Source: Gammaproteobacteria bacterium (GTDB taxonomy: Bacteria > Pseudomonadota > Gammaproteobacteria > WOZS01). From it: a DNA stretch of 43,161 bases. The stretch is from NCBI GenBank assembly GCA_011620135.1, contig WOZS01000036.1, forward strand, positions 27,122-70,282, given 5' to 3'. Position 1 is the first letter of the stretch. The number at the start of each line of letters is the position of its first letter. The notes beneath the pieces were generated by a model. That model had not been told where the DNA came from, searched no databases, and saw only the letters and a program-made list of their open reading frames with translations. Shown piece after piece: positions 25,424-33,196 of the stretch. Both the position numbers and the translations under genes were made by a program.

Positions 25424-26194
25424 CTAGACCGCATGATAGCCTGCGTCCACATGCAACACCTCGCCGGTGATGGCGGATGACCGGGTTGAACACAGGAAAA
25501 CGGCGGCCTGGGCCACCTCGCGCGCCTCGATATTGCGGCGCAGCGGGGCTTGCTCGGCATGATGCTGCAACATGGTGCGAAAGCCTGAGATGCCCGAGGC
25601 GGCAAGCGTCTTCACGGGGCCCGCCGAGATGGCGTTGACACGGATCCCCTCGGGACCCAGATCGGCGGCCAGGTAACGCATGCTGGCCTCCAGGCTCGCC
25701 TTGGCCGGCCCCATGATGTTGTAATTGGGCACGGCCCGCTCGGCACCCAGATAGCTCAAGGTGAGCAGCGCGGCATCCCGCCCCTTGCGCAACAGGGAGT
25801 GGGTGGCTCTTGCCAATGCCGTCAGGCTGTAGGATGAGACATCATGGGCCACGGTTGAGGCTTCCCGGCTGACGCTTTCGATATAGCGACCGCGCAGGCT
25901 CTCGGCCGGCGCGAAGGCCACGGCATGCACCAGGATCTCCAGGCCATCCCATTGCGCAGCCAGTCCGGCGGACAGCGCCTGCAAGGAAGCCTCGTCGGTG
26001 ACCTCACAGGGCAGGCAGGCCTTGGCACCCACTGCCCCGCCAATGGTTGCCACCCGCTCCCGCAACCGCTCGTTCTGGTAGGTGAGCATGAGCTCGGCGC
26101 CTTCCTCCGCCATGGCCGTAGCGATGGCAGCCGCCAGCGAGCGCTCACTGGCTATGCCCACGATCAGCGCACGACGTCCGGTCAAAAGACCCAT
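25424..26194 (-). CDS. fabI: Enoyl-[acyl-carrier-protein] reductase (NADH)
   Basis: FabI does the last reduction in each fatty-acid elongation cycle. The NADH-binding loop is GIASERSLA; catalytic residues are Y148, Y158 and K165 in the Y-x9-Y-x6-K arrangement typical of FabI; AGPVKTLAASGI is the substrate loop and HVDAGYH ends the protein. The residue matching E. coli Gly93 is Ala (HAVAFAP), as in several other FabI proteins. I chose ATG 26194 (256 residues, beginning MGLLTGRRAL) because AGGAG is 9 bases upstream; the ATG at 26200 is too close to it. It follows gloB on the same strand after a 122-bp gap holding an AT-rich, T-run segment. Confidence 0.95.
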   Translation of the reverse strand: MGLLTGRRALIVGIASERSLAAAIATAMAEEGAELMLTYQNERLRERVATIGGAVGAKACLPCEVTDEASLQALSAGLAAQWDGLEILVHAVAFAPAESLRGRYIESVSREASTVAHDVSSYSLTALARATHSLLRKGRDAALLTLSYLGAERAVPNYNIMGPAKASLEASMRYLAADLGPEGIRVNAISAGPVKTLAASGISGFRTMLQHHAEQAPLRRNIEAREVAQAAVFLCSTRSSAITGEVLHVDAGYHAV

Positions 26195-26316
26195 GATCAT
26201 CTTCTCCTGTACACAGCGACTGCCAGGGCAGGATAACCCCTTGGTTTTGCCAGATTCATGTTTTGTTGGCTTGGTTTTTAGTTTTTACCTTGGTTGGCTC
26301 GCATAGACCCTCCTGC

Positions 26317-27093
26317 TCAGGATTGGTCTTTCCAGCTGCGCACCGCCGCAAAGACAGCCACCGGGTCGGAGAGGTCCTGTCCGGTCCTGAAGCGCAGCTG
26401 CTCCATGAGCTGAGGCTCATCCCAGCGCAGGAAAGGATTGACCTGCTTCTCGGTACCGAGGATGGCGGGCAGGCTGGGCAGACCCGCCGCCCGGCGGCGC
26501 TCCACCTCGGCCATCCAGGCGTGCAGCGCCCGGTTGGCTGGCTCCACATGCAGGGCAAAGCGACAGTTGGCCATGGTGTATTCATGGCCGCAATAGAGCA
26601 GGGTGTTATCGGGCAAGGTGCGCAGGCGGCTCAATGAATGCTGCATCTGGGCCGCGGTTCCCTCGAACAAGCGCCCGCAACCCACACTGAACAGCGTGTC
26701 ACCGGAAAAGAGCACACCGGGCTCACCGGGCTGGTAGAGCGCCACATGGCCCGCTGTATGGCCGGGCACCTCCAAGACCCACAGTGGTTCCGCCAGGCCG
26801 GGAATCTGGTAGGACTGGCCATCCTCCAGGGCCAAGGTGCGCCCGGGGATGTCTTCATGGGCTGGGCCATAGACCGGAACCTGATAGTGCTCCAGGAGTT
26901 CTGGGATGCCCCCCACGTGATCGGGATGGTGATGGGTGGCCAGTATGGCTGCAAGACTGAGACCTTGGGCGCGCAGGTATTCGAGCACTGGCCTGGCGTC
27001 ACCAGGGTCCACAACCACAGCCTGGCCATCCCCATGACGCAGACACCAGATGTAATTGTCCGCAAAGGCTGCAATGGGTTCGATGATGTCCAT
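26317..27093 (-). CDS. gloB: Hydroxyacylglutathione hydrolase (glyoxalase II)
   Basis: GloB hydrolyses S-D-lactoylglutathione, the product of glyoxalase I, to lactate and glutathione. The metal site is THHHPDHVGG, then VPGHTAGH, FSGDTLFSVGCGRLFEG and YCGHEYTMAN. The C-terminal glutathione-binding part (ILGTEKQVNPFLR) is complete. The 258-residue length is normal. It is divergent from a YafS-like methyltransferase, as in E. coli. With the YcbL-like protein at 12296 the window holds two glyoxalase-II-type enzymes. Confidence 0.95.
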   Translation of the reverse strand: MDIIEPIAAFADNYIWCLRHGDGQAVVVDPGDARPVLEYLRAQGLSLAAILATHHHPDHVGGIPELLEHYQVPVYGPAHEDIPGRTLALEDGQSYQIPGLAEPLWVLEVPGHTAGHVALYQPGEPGVLFSGDTLFSVGCGRLFEGTAAQMQHSLSRLRTLPDNTLLYCGHEYTMANCRFALHVEPANRALHAWMAEVERRRAAGLPSLPAILGTEKQVNPFLRWDEPQLMEQLRFRTGQDLSDPVAVFAAVRSWKDQS

Positions 27094-27146
27094 AAGTTCA
27101 CAGGCTCACATGTCGGCTGGCCATCCAGGGCGGATGGGTATTGGGA

Positions 27147-27152
27147 TATAAT
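27147..27152 (+). promoter_or_regulatory. -10 box of the methyltransferase-his-tat operon
   Basis: A perfect TATAAT lies 41 bases before the ATG at 27188, in the gap divergent from gloB. The -35 region is weak. No further promoter of this quality is visible before tatC ends, so it may drive the whole operon. Confidence 0.5.
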
Positions 27153-27187
27153 AACGCACTAGGGACTGGAAAATGGAGGACGGGGAC

Positions 27188-27982
27188 ATGCGGCAGCGGC
27201 ACCCACGACATCACCTGGAGAACCGGGCGGCCGCGGCCCTGCTGCAGCGCGAACGTGAGGTGGTCGGGCAACTCCTGGCCAGGATGGCCGCTCCCTATGT
27301 GCTGCAGGTGGGGCATTGGGGATCGTCCCCTCCTGTGATCGAGCGGGTCAAGGCCGCCTGTATCGTCCTGGCCACCTCATGGTGGCCCCGAGGGTTGGCC
27401 GGCATGATGCCGGTGCTGGTCTGTGAGCCCGAGGAGCTTGCGGTGGCCTCCGAGAGCATGGATATGGTGTTGCTGCTTCATGTCCTGGATCACAGCAAGC
27501 AGCCTCATGCCGTGCTGCGCGAGGCCGATCGGGTCCTGGCGCCCCAGGGTCGTCTGGTGATCACCATGCACAACCCCACCAGCCTGTGGGGCATGCTGCA
27601 CGCCTGGGGCAGGCGCCCGCGACAAGTCGTCCCTGGGCAGAGGCGTCTGCTGGATTGGCTCGCCTTGCTGGGTTATGAGATCGAGACTGTGCGTGGCGTG
27701 TGGTTTGGCCCTCCCACGCATCTTGGTGCCGACTCAGCGGTGGCGCGCTGGGTAGAGCGGCGCGCCGCGCACGCCCTGGCCTCCTTCGGGGCGGTTTCGG
27801 TGGTTGTGGCCAAGAAACGCGTCATGCGGCCCCTGGTGATTCCGGTGCGCCCCAAACGCCAGCGCCGCCTGCTGGGCCGGGGTGCGGTCGTGGCCACGCT
27901 GCACGCCCAGCGCCCCACGCCACATGGCCATGTCGACGCAGAGTGCCTGCCTGAGCCGGATTGGCATGACGCCGGCTGCTGA
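27188..27982 (+). CDS. SAM-dependent methyltransferase, YafS-like
   Basis: A class I methyltransferase core of about 180 residues is visible: YVLQVGHWG (motif I region), [31 protein letters not shown] split over the usual acidic and post-II/III segments, and [13 protein letters not shown]. The neighbourhood (divergent from gloB) matches E. coli yafS. The C-terminal 70 residues are Arg-rich and unconserved. I take ATG 27188 as the start because GGAGGA is 7 bases upstream, whereas the ATG at 27173 lies before that site. Its end overlaps hisB by 17 bases, so it leads the his-tat operon. The substrate is unknown. Confidence 0.82.
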   Translation: MRQRHPRHHLENRAAAALLQREREVVGQLLARMAAPYVLQVGHWGSSPPVIERVKAACIVLATSWWPRGLAGMMPVLVCEPEELAVASESMDMVLLLHVLDHSKQPHAVLREADRVLAPQGRLVITMHNPTSLWGMLHAWGRRPRQVVPGQRRLLDWLALLGYEIETVRGVWFGPPTHLGADSAVARWVERRAAHALASFGAVSVVVAKKRVMRPLVIPVRPKRQRRLLGRGAVVATLHAQRPTPHGHVDAECLPEPDWHDAGC

Positions 27983-28583
27983 AAACCGCCGCCATGCCCT
28001 GGTGGAGCGCACCACCAGGGAAACCAGCATCCGCCTGGAGCTGACGGTTGACGGCACGGGCATGGTACAGCTGCGCACTGGCCTGCCTTTCTTCGAACAC
28101 ATGCTGGAACAGCTGGCGCGCCATGGCGGCATGGACCTTGTGATCGAGGCCACAGGAGACCTCCACGTGGACGCCCACCATCTGGTCGAGGATACCGGCA
28201 TCGTCCTGGGCCAGGCATTGCAGGCGGCACTGGGTGACAAGGCCGGGGTAACCCGCTATGGGCATGCCTATGTGCCGCTGGATGAGGCATTGAGCCGGGT
28301 GGTGGTCGACCTTTCCGGGCGGCCCGGCCTGGTCTATCGTGTGCCATTCCGGCGCGCCCGGGTGGGGGATTTCGACGTGGATCTGTTCGAGGAGTTCTTT
28401 CGCGCCCTGACCAATCATGCCGCCTGCACCATGCATGTGGACAACCTGCGCGGCCGCAACGCTCATCACCAGGCCGAGACGGTCTTCAAGGCCTGTGGTC
28501 GGGCCCTGGCCTTTGCCATGAGCCGCAGCGCAGCGGTCTCGCCATGGAAAGGGCAGATTCCGTCCACCAAGGGGATGTTGTGA
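27966..28583 (+). CDS. hisB: Imidazoleglycerol-phosphate dehydratase
   Basis: HisB dehydrates imidazole glycerol phosphate in histidine biosynthesis. Manganese-binding motifs are present: [29 protein letters not shown], then [13 protein letters not shown] and GRNAHHQAE. This is the single-function form (205 residues) without the N-terminal phosphatase of enterics, so histidinol phosphatase must be elsewhere. The start is ATG 27966, inside the end of the methyltransferase gene; the frame is open further upstream but without family sequence. The stop overlaps hisH (GTGA). Confidence 0.95.
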   Translation: MTPAAENRRHALVERTTRETSIRLELTVDGTGMVQLRTGLPFFEHMLEQLARHGGMDLVIEATGDLHVDAHHLVEDTGIVLGQALQAALGDKAGVTRYGHAYVPLDEALSRVVVDLSGRPGLVYRVPFRRARVGDFDVDLFEEFFRALTNHAACTMHVDNLRGRNAHHQAETVFKACGRALAFAMSRSAAVSPWKGQIPSTKGML

Positions 28584-29200
28584 TCGCCATCGTGGACTAT
28601 GGCATGGGTAACCTGCATTCCATCGCCAAGGCCATGGCCCATGTGGCCCCGGGCGAGACCATACGCCTCACCGGCGAGCCCGCGGTGCTGGCCGAGGCAC
28701 GCCGACTGGTGTTGCCCGGCGTAGGAGCCATGGGAGAGGCCATGGCGGAGCTCTCGCGCCGGGGGCTGGATGTGGCCCTGCGACAACTGATCCCGCAGCG
28801 GCCCACCCTGGGGGTCTGCCTGGGCATGCAGCTGTTGTTCGAATACAGCAGCGAGCATGGCGGGGCTGCTGGGCTGGGCCTTCTGGCGGGCAAGCTGCGG
28901 CGCTTTGCCACACCGGGCCTGGCCGTGCCGCACATGGGATGGAACGACGTGCAGCCGAAGCATGGCGAGCACCCCTTGTGGCAGGGCATGGAACAAGGAG
29001 CCTTGTTCTATTTCGTGCACAGCTACTTCCTGGAGGCATCGGCGCCTGCGGTGGCGGCACTGAGTGCCCATGGCACGCCTTTTGGCAGCGCCGTGCTGCA
29101 GAACAACATCTTTGCCGTTCAGTTTCATCCCGAAAAGAGCGGGCCGGCCGGCCTGCGCCTCCTGCAGAATTTCGTCCAATGGCAGCCAGCCCCCTCATGA
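28580..29200 (+). CDS. hisH: Imidazole glycerol phosphate synthase, glutaminase subunit
   Basis: HisH releases ammonia from glutamine and channels it to HisF. The class I amidotransferase triad is C80 in LGVCLGMQ plus His and Glu in FHPEKS; the oxyanion strand is [10 protein letters not shown]. The start is GTG at 28580, giving [11 protein letters not shown] as in the family, with AAGGGG about 6 bases upstream inside hisB. It overlaps hisB at its start (GTGA) and hisA at its end (ATGA). Confidence 0.95.
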   Translation: MIAIVDYGMGNLHSIAKAMAHVAPGETIRLTGEPAVLAEARRLVLPGVGAMGEAMAELSRRGLDVALRQLIPQRPTLGVCLGMQLLFEYSSEHGGAAGLGLLAGKLRRFATPGLAVPHMGWNDVQPKHGEHPLWQGMEQGALFYFVHSYFLEASAPAVAALSAHGTPFGSAVLQNNIFAVQFHPEKSGPAGLRLLQNFVQWQPAPS

Positions 29201-29985
29201 CTCATCCAGACCAGCACAGCACCACGAACCGCCTCTGCTCCCAGTTTGCTGTGGTGCCTGCCATCGACCTCAAGGCCGGTCGGGTGGTGCGGCTGCGCCA
29301 GGGCCACATGGAACAGGCCGACGAGTTTGGCGAGCCTCTTGAGGTGGCGGCACGGTTCGTGGCTGCAGGGGCCATGAGGCTCCATGTGGTGGACCTCGAT
29401 GGCGCCGTGGCTGGCAGGGCCGTGCATGCCCAGCTGATCGCCACCCTCATCAAGAATTTTCCCGGGCTTGCGGTCCAGGTGGGAGGTGGCATTCGCCAGG
29501 CCACCACGGCCGATGCCTACCTTGACGCAGGTGCCCATGCGGTCATCCTGGGCACAGCGGCGGTCCATGACGAGGCGTTCTTTGCCGCGCTGTGCACCCG
29601 TTGGCCAGGCCAGGTACTGGGCTCCATCGATGTGCGCGCCGGCCGGGTGGCTGTCTCGGGCTGGGTAAAGGACGCCGATGCCCAGCTGCATCCCTTGGAT
29701 CTGGCAAAAAGACTCGTGGCCCAGGGGGCAGCGGGACTGATCGTCACCAGCATCGAGCGCGATGGCATGCTCTGTGGCGCCGACACCGCCACCGCCCCGG
29801 GCATGGCCAGGGCGCTGGCGGTGCCGGTGTGGGCCTCGGGCGGCGTGGGCAGCATGGAGGATGTGGCGCGCTTGGCTCGACTGGGGCATCTGGCGGGTGT
29901 GGTGGTGGGCCGTGCCCTGTACGAGGACAGGCTCCCCCTGTGGATCCTGGGGCAACGGGGCGAAGCCCTGGCGACGCTGTCATGA
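29197..29985 (+). CDS. hisA: Phosphoribosylformimino-AICAR-phosphate isomerase
   Basis: HisA isomerises ProFAR to PRFAR. The (beta/alpha)8 barrel shows the first catalytic Asp in [32 protein letters not shown] and [12 protein letters not shown] phosphate-binding turns, and TSIERDGM. The start at ATG 29197 overlaps the hisH stop (ATGA). This gives about 20 residues before the usual first strand, an unusual extension. The alternative ATG 29179 lies well inside hisH. hisF overlaps its end. Confidence 0.94.
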   Translation: MTHPDQHSTTNRLCSQFAVVPAIDLKAGRVVRLRQGHMEQADEFGEPLEVAARFVAAGAMRLHVVDLDGAVAGRAVHAQLIATLIKNFPGLAVQVGGGIRQATTADAYLDAGAHAVILGTAAVHDEAFFAALCTRWPGQVLGSIDVRAGRVAVSGWVKDADAQLHPLDLAKRLVAQGAAGLIVTSIERDGMLCGADTATAPGMARALAVPVWASGGVGSMEDVARLARLGHLAGVVVGRALYEDRLPLWILGQRGEALATLS

Positions 29986-30821
29986 ACAGCCCTCATCCCG
30001 GTAATCCACCGGCAGGACCAGCCCCCCATGGCGCAACCCCCCAACATGCGCCACCCTGGGGCGTGGTGCGCCGCCGCCTCATCCCCTGCCTGGATGTGGA
30101 CCAAGGGCGTGTGGTCAAGGGCGTGCGCTTCAATGCCCTGCGCGATGCCGGGGATCCAGTCGAGGTAGGACGGCGCTATGCCGCAGCAGGGGCCGACGAA
30201 CTCTTTTTCCTGGACATCTCGGCCAGCCACCAGGCACGCAAAACCATGCTGCATGTGGTGGAGCGCCTGGCCGAGGAGGTCTTCATCCCGTTGAGCGTGG
30301 GAGGGGGCGTGGCTACGGTGGACGATATTCGTGCCACACTGCGCGCCGGAGCCGACAAGGTGGCCATCAACAGCGCCGCGGTGGCCGACCCCACGCTGAT
30401 CGAGCGCGCCGCCCAGTGTTTCGGCAACCAGTGCATCGTGGTGGCCATCGACGCCCGGGCGCGGGGGGATGGCGGCTGGGAGATCTTCACCCATGGCGGA
30501 CGCAGGCCCACGGGGCTCGATGCGGTGGCCTGGGCACAACGCGCGGTGCAACTGGGGGCTGGCGAACTCCTGGTGACCAGCATGGATCGTGACGGCACCC
30601 GCACAGGGTTTGATGTGGCCTTGCTGCGCGCCGTGCGTTCCGTGGTGGATTGCCCCATCGTCGCCTCGGGTGGGGTGGGCGAACTGGGCCACCTGCTGGA
30701 GGGACTCAAGGAAGGTGGCGCCGATGCGGTGCTGGCAGCCAGCATCTTTCACTTCGGTGAATACAGCATCCCAGAGGCCAAGGCCTTCCTGGCCAGGCAT
30801 GGCATTGTGGTGCGCCTGTGA
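29982..30821 (+). CDS. hisF: Imidazole glycerol phosphate synthase, cyclase subunit
   Basis: HisF forms IGP and AICAR using ammonia from HisH. Catalytic Asp residues lie in [14 protein letters not shown] and in VTSMDRDGT; phosphate-binding segments are [11 protein letters not shown] and ASGGVGELG. The start overlaps hisA (ATGA, 29982-29985), giving a Pro/His/Ala-rich extension of about 27 residues before the normal N-terminus ([11 protein letters not shown]). No later ATG or GTG near the conserved start has a better site, although GTG 30061 just before RRRLIPC could be used. hisIE overlaps its end (GTGA). Confidence 0.94.
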   Translation: MNSPHPGNPPAGPAPHGATPQHAPPWGVVRRRLIPCLDVDQGRVVKGVRFNALRDAGDPVEVGRRYAAAGADELFFLDISASHQARKTMLHVVERLAEEVFIPLSVGGGVATVDDIRATLRAGADKVAINSAAVADPTLIERAAQCFGNQCIVVAIDARARGDGGWEIFTHGGRRPTGLDAVAWAQRAVQLGAGELLVTSMDRDGTRTGFDVALLRAVRSVVDCPIVASGGVGELGHLLEGLKEGGADAVLAASIFHFGEYSIPEAKAFLARHGIVVRL

Positions 30822-31492
30822 GCAGCCCATCCCAGGAGGTCGTATGGCCACCCCAGTGGCAGGACCTGGTGCCCACGGTGGCCCAGGACTGGATCACCGG
30901 CAGGGTGCTGATGGTGGCCTTCATGAATCGCGAGGCCTTCGAGGCCACCATGGCACGGCGCCGCGCGGTGTTCTATTCCCGCAGCCGCCAGTGTCTGTGG
31001 GAGAAAGGCGAGACGTCCGGTCATACGCTGCTCGTCCAGCAGGTTTACCTGGACTGCGATCAGGACGCCGTGTTGCTGCGGGTGGCACCCCAGGGTCCCA
31101 CCTGCCATACTGGGGCCACATCGTGTTTTTTCGTGCCTGTGGGGGAGGGGCCCACTCCAGCCACCGAGGTGGAGGCCACCGTGCTGGATGCCCTGGGGCA
31201 TGTCCTGGCAAGCCGCCGTGAGGCAGCGCCTGACAGTTCCTACGTGGCTCGGCTGTTTGCCGGCGGGTCTTCCGTCATGGGGCGCAAACTGATGGAAGAA
31301 GCCTGCGAGGTGCTGCTGGCCGGGCTGGGTGAGGAAGATGCCAGGCTGGTGGCCGAGAGCGCCGATCTGTGGTTTCACAATCTGGTCCTGCTGCAATCCC
31401 GCGGCATCGGCCCAGGACCTGTGCTCGCGGAACTGGCACGCCGCTTTGGCATCTCAGGATTGGAAGAGCGCGCACGGCGCGCAGGAGGATGA
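30818..31492 (+). CDS. hisI: Bifunctional PR-AMP cyclohydrolase / PR-ATP pyrophosphatase
   Basis: This is a HisIE fusion of 224 residues doing the second and third steps of histidine synthesis. The cyclohydrolase part (about 10-110) has metal-binding D79, D81 and D83 in YLDCDQD and C96 and C103 in TCHTGATSC. The pyrophosphatase part (about 115-215) has [21 protein letters not shown] and [13 protein letters not shown]. In many beta- and some gammaproteobacteria hisI and hisE are separate. The GTG start overlaps the hisF stop. tatA begins 5 bases after its end. Confidence 0.94.
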   Translation: MSSPSQEVVWPPQWQDLVPTVAQDWITGRVLMVAFMNREAFEATMARRRAVFYSRSRQCLWEKGETSGHTLLVQQVYLDCDQDAVLLRVAPQGPTCHTGATSCFFVPVGEGPTPATEVEATVLDALGHVLASRREAAPDSSYVARLFAGGSSVMGRKLMEEACEVLLAGLGEEDARLVAESADLWFHNLVLLQSRGIGPGPVLAELARRFGISGLEERARRAGG

Positions 31493-31496
31493 GACA

Positions 31497-31766
31497 ATGG
31501 GTTTGAGTGGCATGAACTTCTGGCATCTGCTGATTCTGCTGCTGGTGGTGGCCATGGTGTTCGGTACCAAGAAGCTACGCGGGCTGGGCAGCGACCTGGG
31601 TGAGGCGGTCAAGGGGTTTCGTTCTGCCATGAAGGAAGAACCCAAGCCCGAGGAACAGCCCACCACCCCTGCCAGCGAGCAGACCGCCATGTCGGAACCC
31701 CCCAGGCTCGAGGGCCGTACCCAGGGAGCCGGGGAACGGGAAAAGGCGGACCACAGGCAGTCCTGA
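31497..31766 (+). CDS. tatA: Twin-arginine translocase subunit TatA
   Basis: TatA forms the pore-like part of the Tat exporter for folded proteins. The 89-residue protein has a short N-terminal membrane helix ([12 protein letters not shown], about 11-22), the hinge [10 protein letters not shown], an amphipathic helix with DLGEAVKGF, and a charged, disordered tail rich in Glu, Pro and Gln. AGGAGG lies 9 bases before the ATG. tatB starts 4 bases after its stop. Coupling of tatABC to the his genes is known in proteobacteria and probably only reflects shared transcription. Confidence 0.94.
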   Translation: MGLSGMNFWHLLILLLVVAMVFGTKKLRGLGSDLGEAVKGFRSAMKEEPKPEEQPTTPASEQTAMSEPPRLEGRTQGAGEREKADHRQS

Positions 31767-31769
31767 GCC

Positions 31770-32288
31770 ATGTTCGAGGTGGGTATGACCGAGCTGGTGC
31801 TGCTGTTCGTGGTGGCACTACTGGTGCTGGGCCCGGACAAGCTGCCTGCTTTTGCCAGGCGTGCCGGCGGTTTCATCCGGCACCTGCGCCAGCAGGCTGA
31901 GGCAGCGCGGCGCATGGTGGAAGATGAGCTGGCGCTGGGCGAGCATGGTGAAGCCTTCAACGAACTGCGCCGACTGCGCGGCGAGGTGGCGCAGCTGCGT
32001 GCTGCGGTCAGCACCCAGGCCCAGCATCAGCAATGGTGGCTGCCCAGCGCCCCGGATCAGGAAGAAAGTCGTGCAGGGCATGGCGTGGACCTCGGCAAGG
32101 CAACCCGCCCCGATCCTGCACCCGCTGGGCCCGATGCTCCCCAACAGACCGGAGCCGGGGATGGCCAGGCTCCGGCAACCGAGCCCATCGCCGTGCAGCT
32201 TGAAAAGACAGCGGCAGACCAGGGTGCGTTGGACTCCACCTCTCCCCAGGCGGGGCATGAGGAGACCTCATTCCCGCTGCGCTCGTGA
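31770..32288 (+). CDS. tatB: Twin-arginine translocase subunit TatB
   Basis: TatB works with TatC in the receptor for twin-arginine signals. It begins MFEVGMTELVLLFVVALLVLG with the TatB-type Glu in the first helix, then GPDKLPAFARRAGGFIRHLR hinge and amphipathic helix, and a long acidic/Pro-rich tail to residue 172. The longer helix and tail separate it from TatA. tatC starts with a GTG overlapping its stop. Confidence 0.94.
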   Translation: MFEVGMTELVLLFVVALLVLGPDKLPAFARRAGGFIRHLRQQAEAARRMVEDELALGEHGEAFNELRRLRGEVAQLRAAVSTQAQHQQWWLPSAPDQEESRAGHGVDLGKATRPDPAPAGPDAPQQTGAGDGQAPATEPIAVQLEKTAADQGALDSTSPQAGHEETSFPLRS

Positions 32289-33058
32289 GCAGCAAGGCGC
32301 CTAACCAGCCCAACCCGCACGGCGAGATGTCGCTGCTGGAGCATCTCGCCGAACTGCGCAGCCGTTTGCTGCGCGCCCTGCTGGCGGTGCTGGTCGCCTT
32401 CATACCGTTGGTCCTCGTGGCCCGGCATCTCTATACCCTTTTTGCCCTGCCCCTGCTGCGCCAGATGCCCGCCGGTACCTCCATGATCGCTACCGAGGTG
32501 ACAGCGCCGTTCATTGCCCCCATCAAACTGGCCTTCGTAACCGCCCTGTTCATTGCCATCCCCTATTGCCTGCACCAGCTCTGGGCATTCATCGCCCCGG
32601 GACTCTATGGCAACGAAAAACGCTTTGCGCTGCCTCTGGTGGTGCTGGGCACCGTGCTGTTCTATGCTGGTGCTGCCTTCGCCTATTTCGTGGTGTTGCC
32701 GCTGGTGTTCGGCGTGCTCACGACCATGGCCCCCCATGGCGTGGCGGTGATGACCGACATGACCCATTACCTGAACTTCATGCTGGCCATGTTCATCGCC
32801 TTTGGCGCCGCCTTCCAGGTTCCCATTGCCACCGTGCTCCTGGTCTGGTCCGGCATCACAACCACTGCCACCCTGGCTGCCCAGCGCGGCTATGTGCTCA
32901 TCGGCTGCTTTGCCCTGGCCATGTTCCTGACGCCGCCCGACGTCTTTTCCCAGACCTTCCTGGCCTTGCCCATGTATGTTCTCTTCGAACTGGGCATCAT
33001 CCTGGCCAAAGTCATGGTACCCCAGCAGCACGAGGCAGAAGAACACCTCGAGCACTGA
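32285..33058 (+). CDS. tatC: Twin-arginine translocase subunit TatC
   Basis: TatC is the six-helix membrane receptor that binds the twin-arginine motif. The 257-residue protein has MSLLEHLAELRSRLL at the cytoplasmic N-terminus, the FIAPGLYGNEKR loop, then the helices typical of TatC, and FLTPPDVFSQTFLALPMYVLFELGI-type sequence near the end (split here for length: FLTPPDVFSQ, then LALPMYVLFE). The start is GTG 32285 overlapping the tatB stop (GTGA). It is the last gene of the his-tat run; a separate promoter follows 100 bases later. Confidence 0.96.
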   Translation: MSSKAPNQPNPHGEMSLLEHLAELRSRLLRALLAVLVAFIPLVLVARHLYTLFALPLLRQMPAGTSMIATEVTAPFIAPIKLAFVTALFIAIPYCLHQLWAFIAPGLYGNEKRFALPLVVLGTVLFYAGAAFAYFVVLPLVFGVLTTMAPHGVAVMTDMTHYLNFMLAMFIAFGAAFQVPIATVLLVWSGITTTATLAAQRGYVLIGCFALAMFLTPPDVFSQTFLALPMYVLFELGIILAKVMVPQQHEAEEHLEH

Positions 33059-33157
33059 GTGGCGCATCCCATCCCTCCCCGTCGCTCGGCAGACCCAAGA
33101 GACGCTGGCTCTTATCTCCAGGAGTCCGGCGACCGGCATATAGCCGTGGACCCACAC

Positions 33158-33186
33158 TTGTCAAGAAGCCCATCGTGCCCGATAAT
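33158..33186 (+). promoter_or_regulatory. Promoter of the CDP-alcohol phosphotransferase gene
   Basis: A -35 TTGTCA (33158-33163), a 17-bp spacer and a -10 GATAAT (33181-33186) each match consensus at five of six bases. Transcription would start about 33192-33194, only a few bases before the ATG at 33197, so the message would be leaderless or nearly so. Confidence 0.6.
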
Positions 33187-33196
33187 ACGAAAAATC

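Noticed and set aside
27173-27187. ATG 27173 as the start of the methyltransferase
   Set aside because: The ribosome site GGAGGA lies just inside this start and is well placed for ATG 27188 instead.
27188-27230. A His-rich leader peptide for histidine attenuation (MRQRHPRHH at the start of the operon)
   Set aside because: It is the N-terminus of a full methyltransferase, has only three His near the start, and no attenuator hairpins or T run follow.
32057-33157. A 366-codon minus-strand frame over tatB and tatC
   Set aside because: It is Gln/His/Gly-rich and lies opposite well-supported tat genes.
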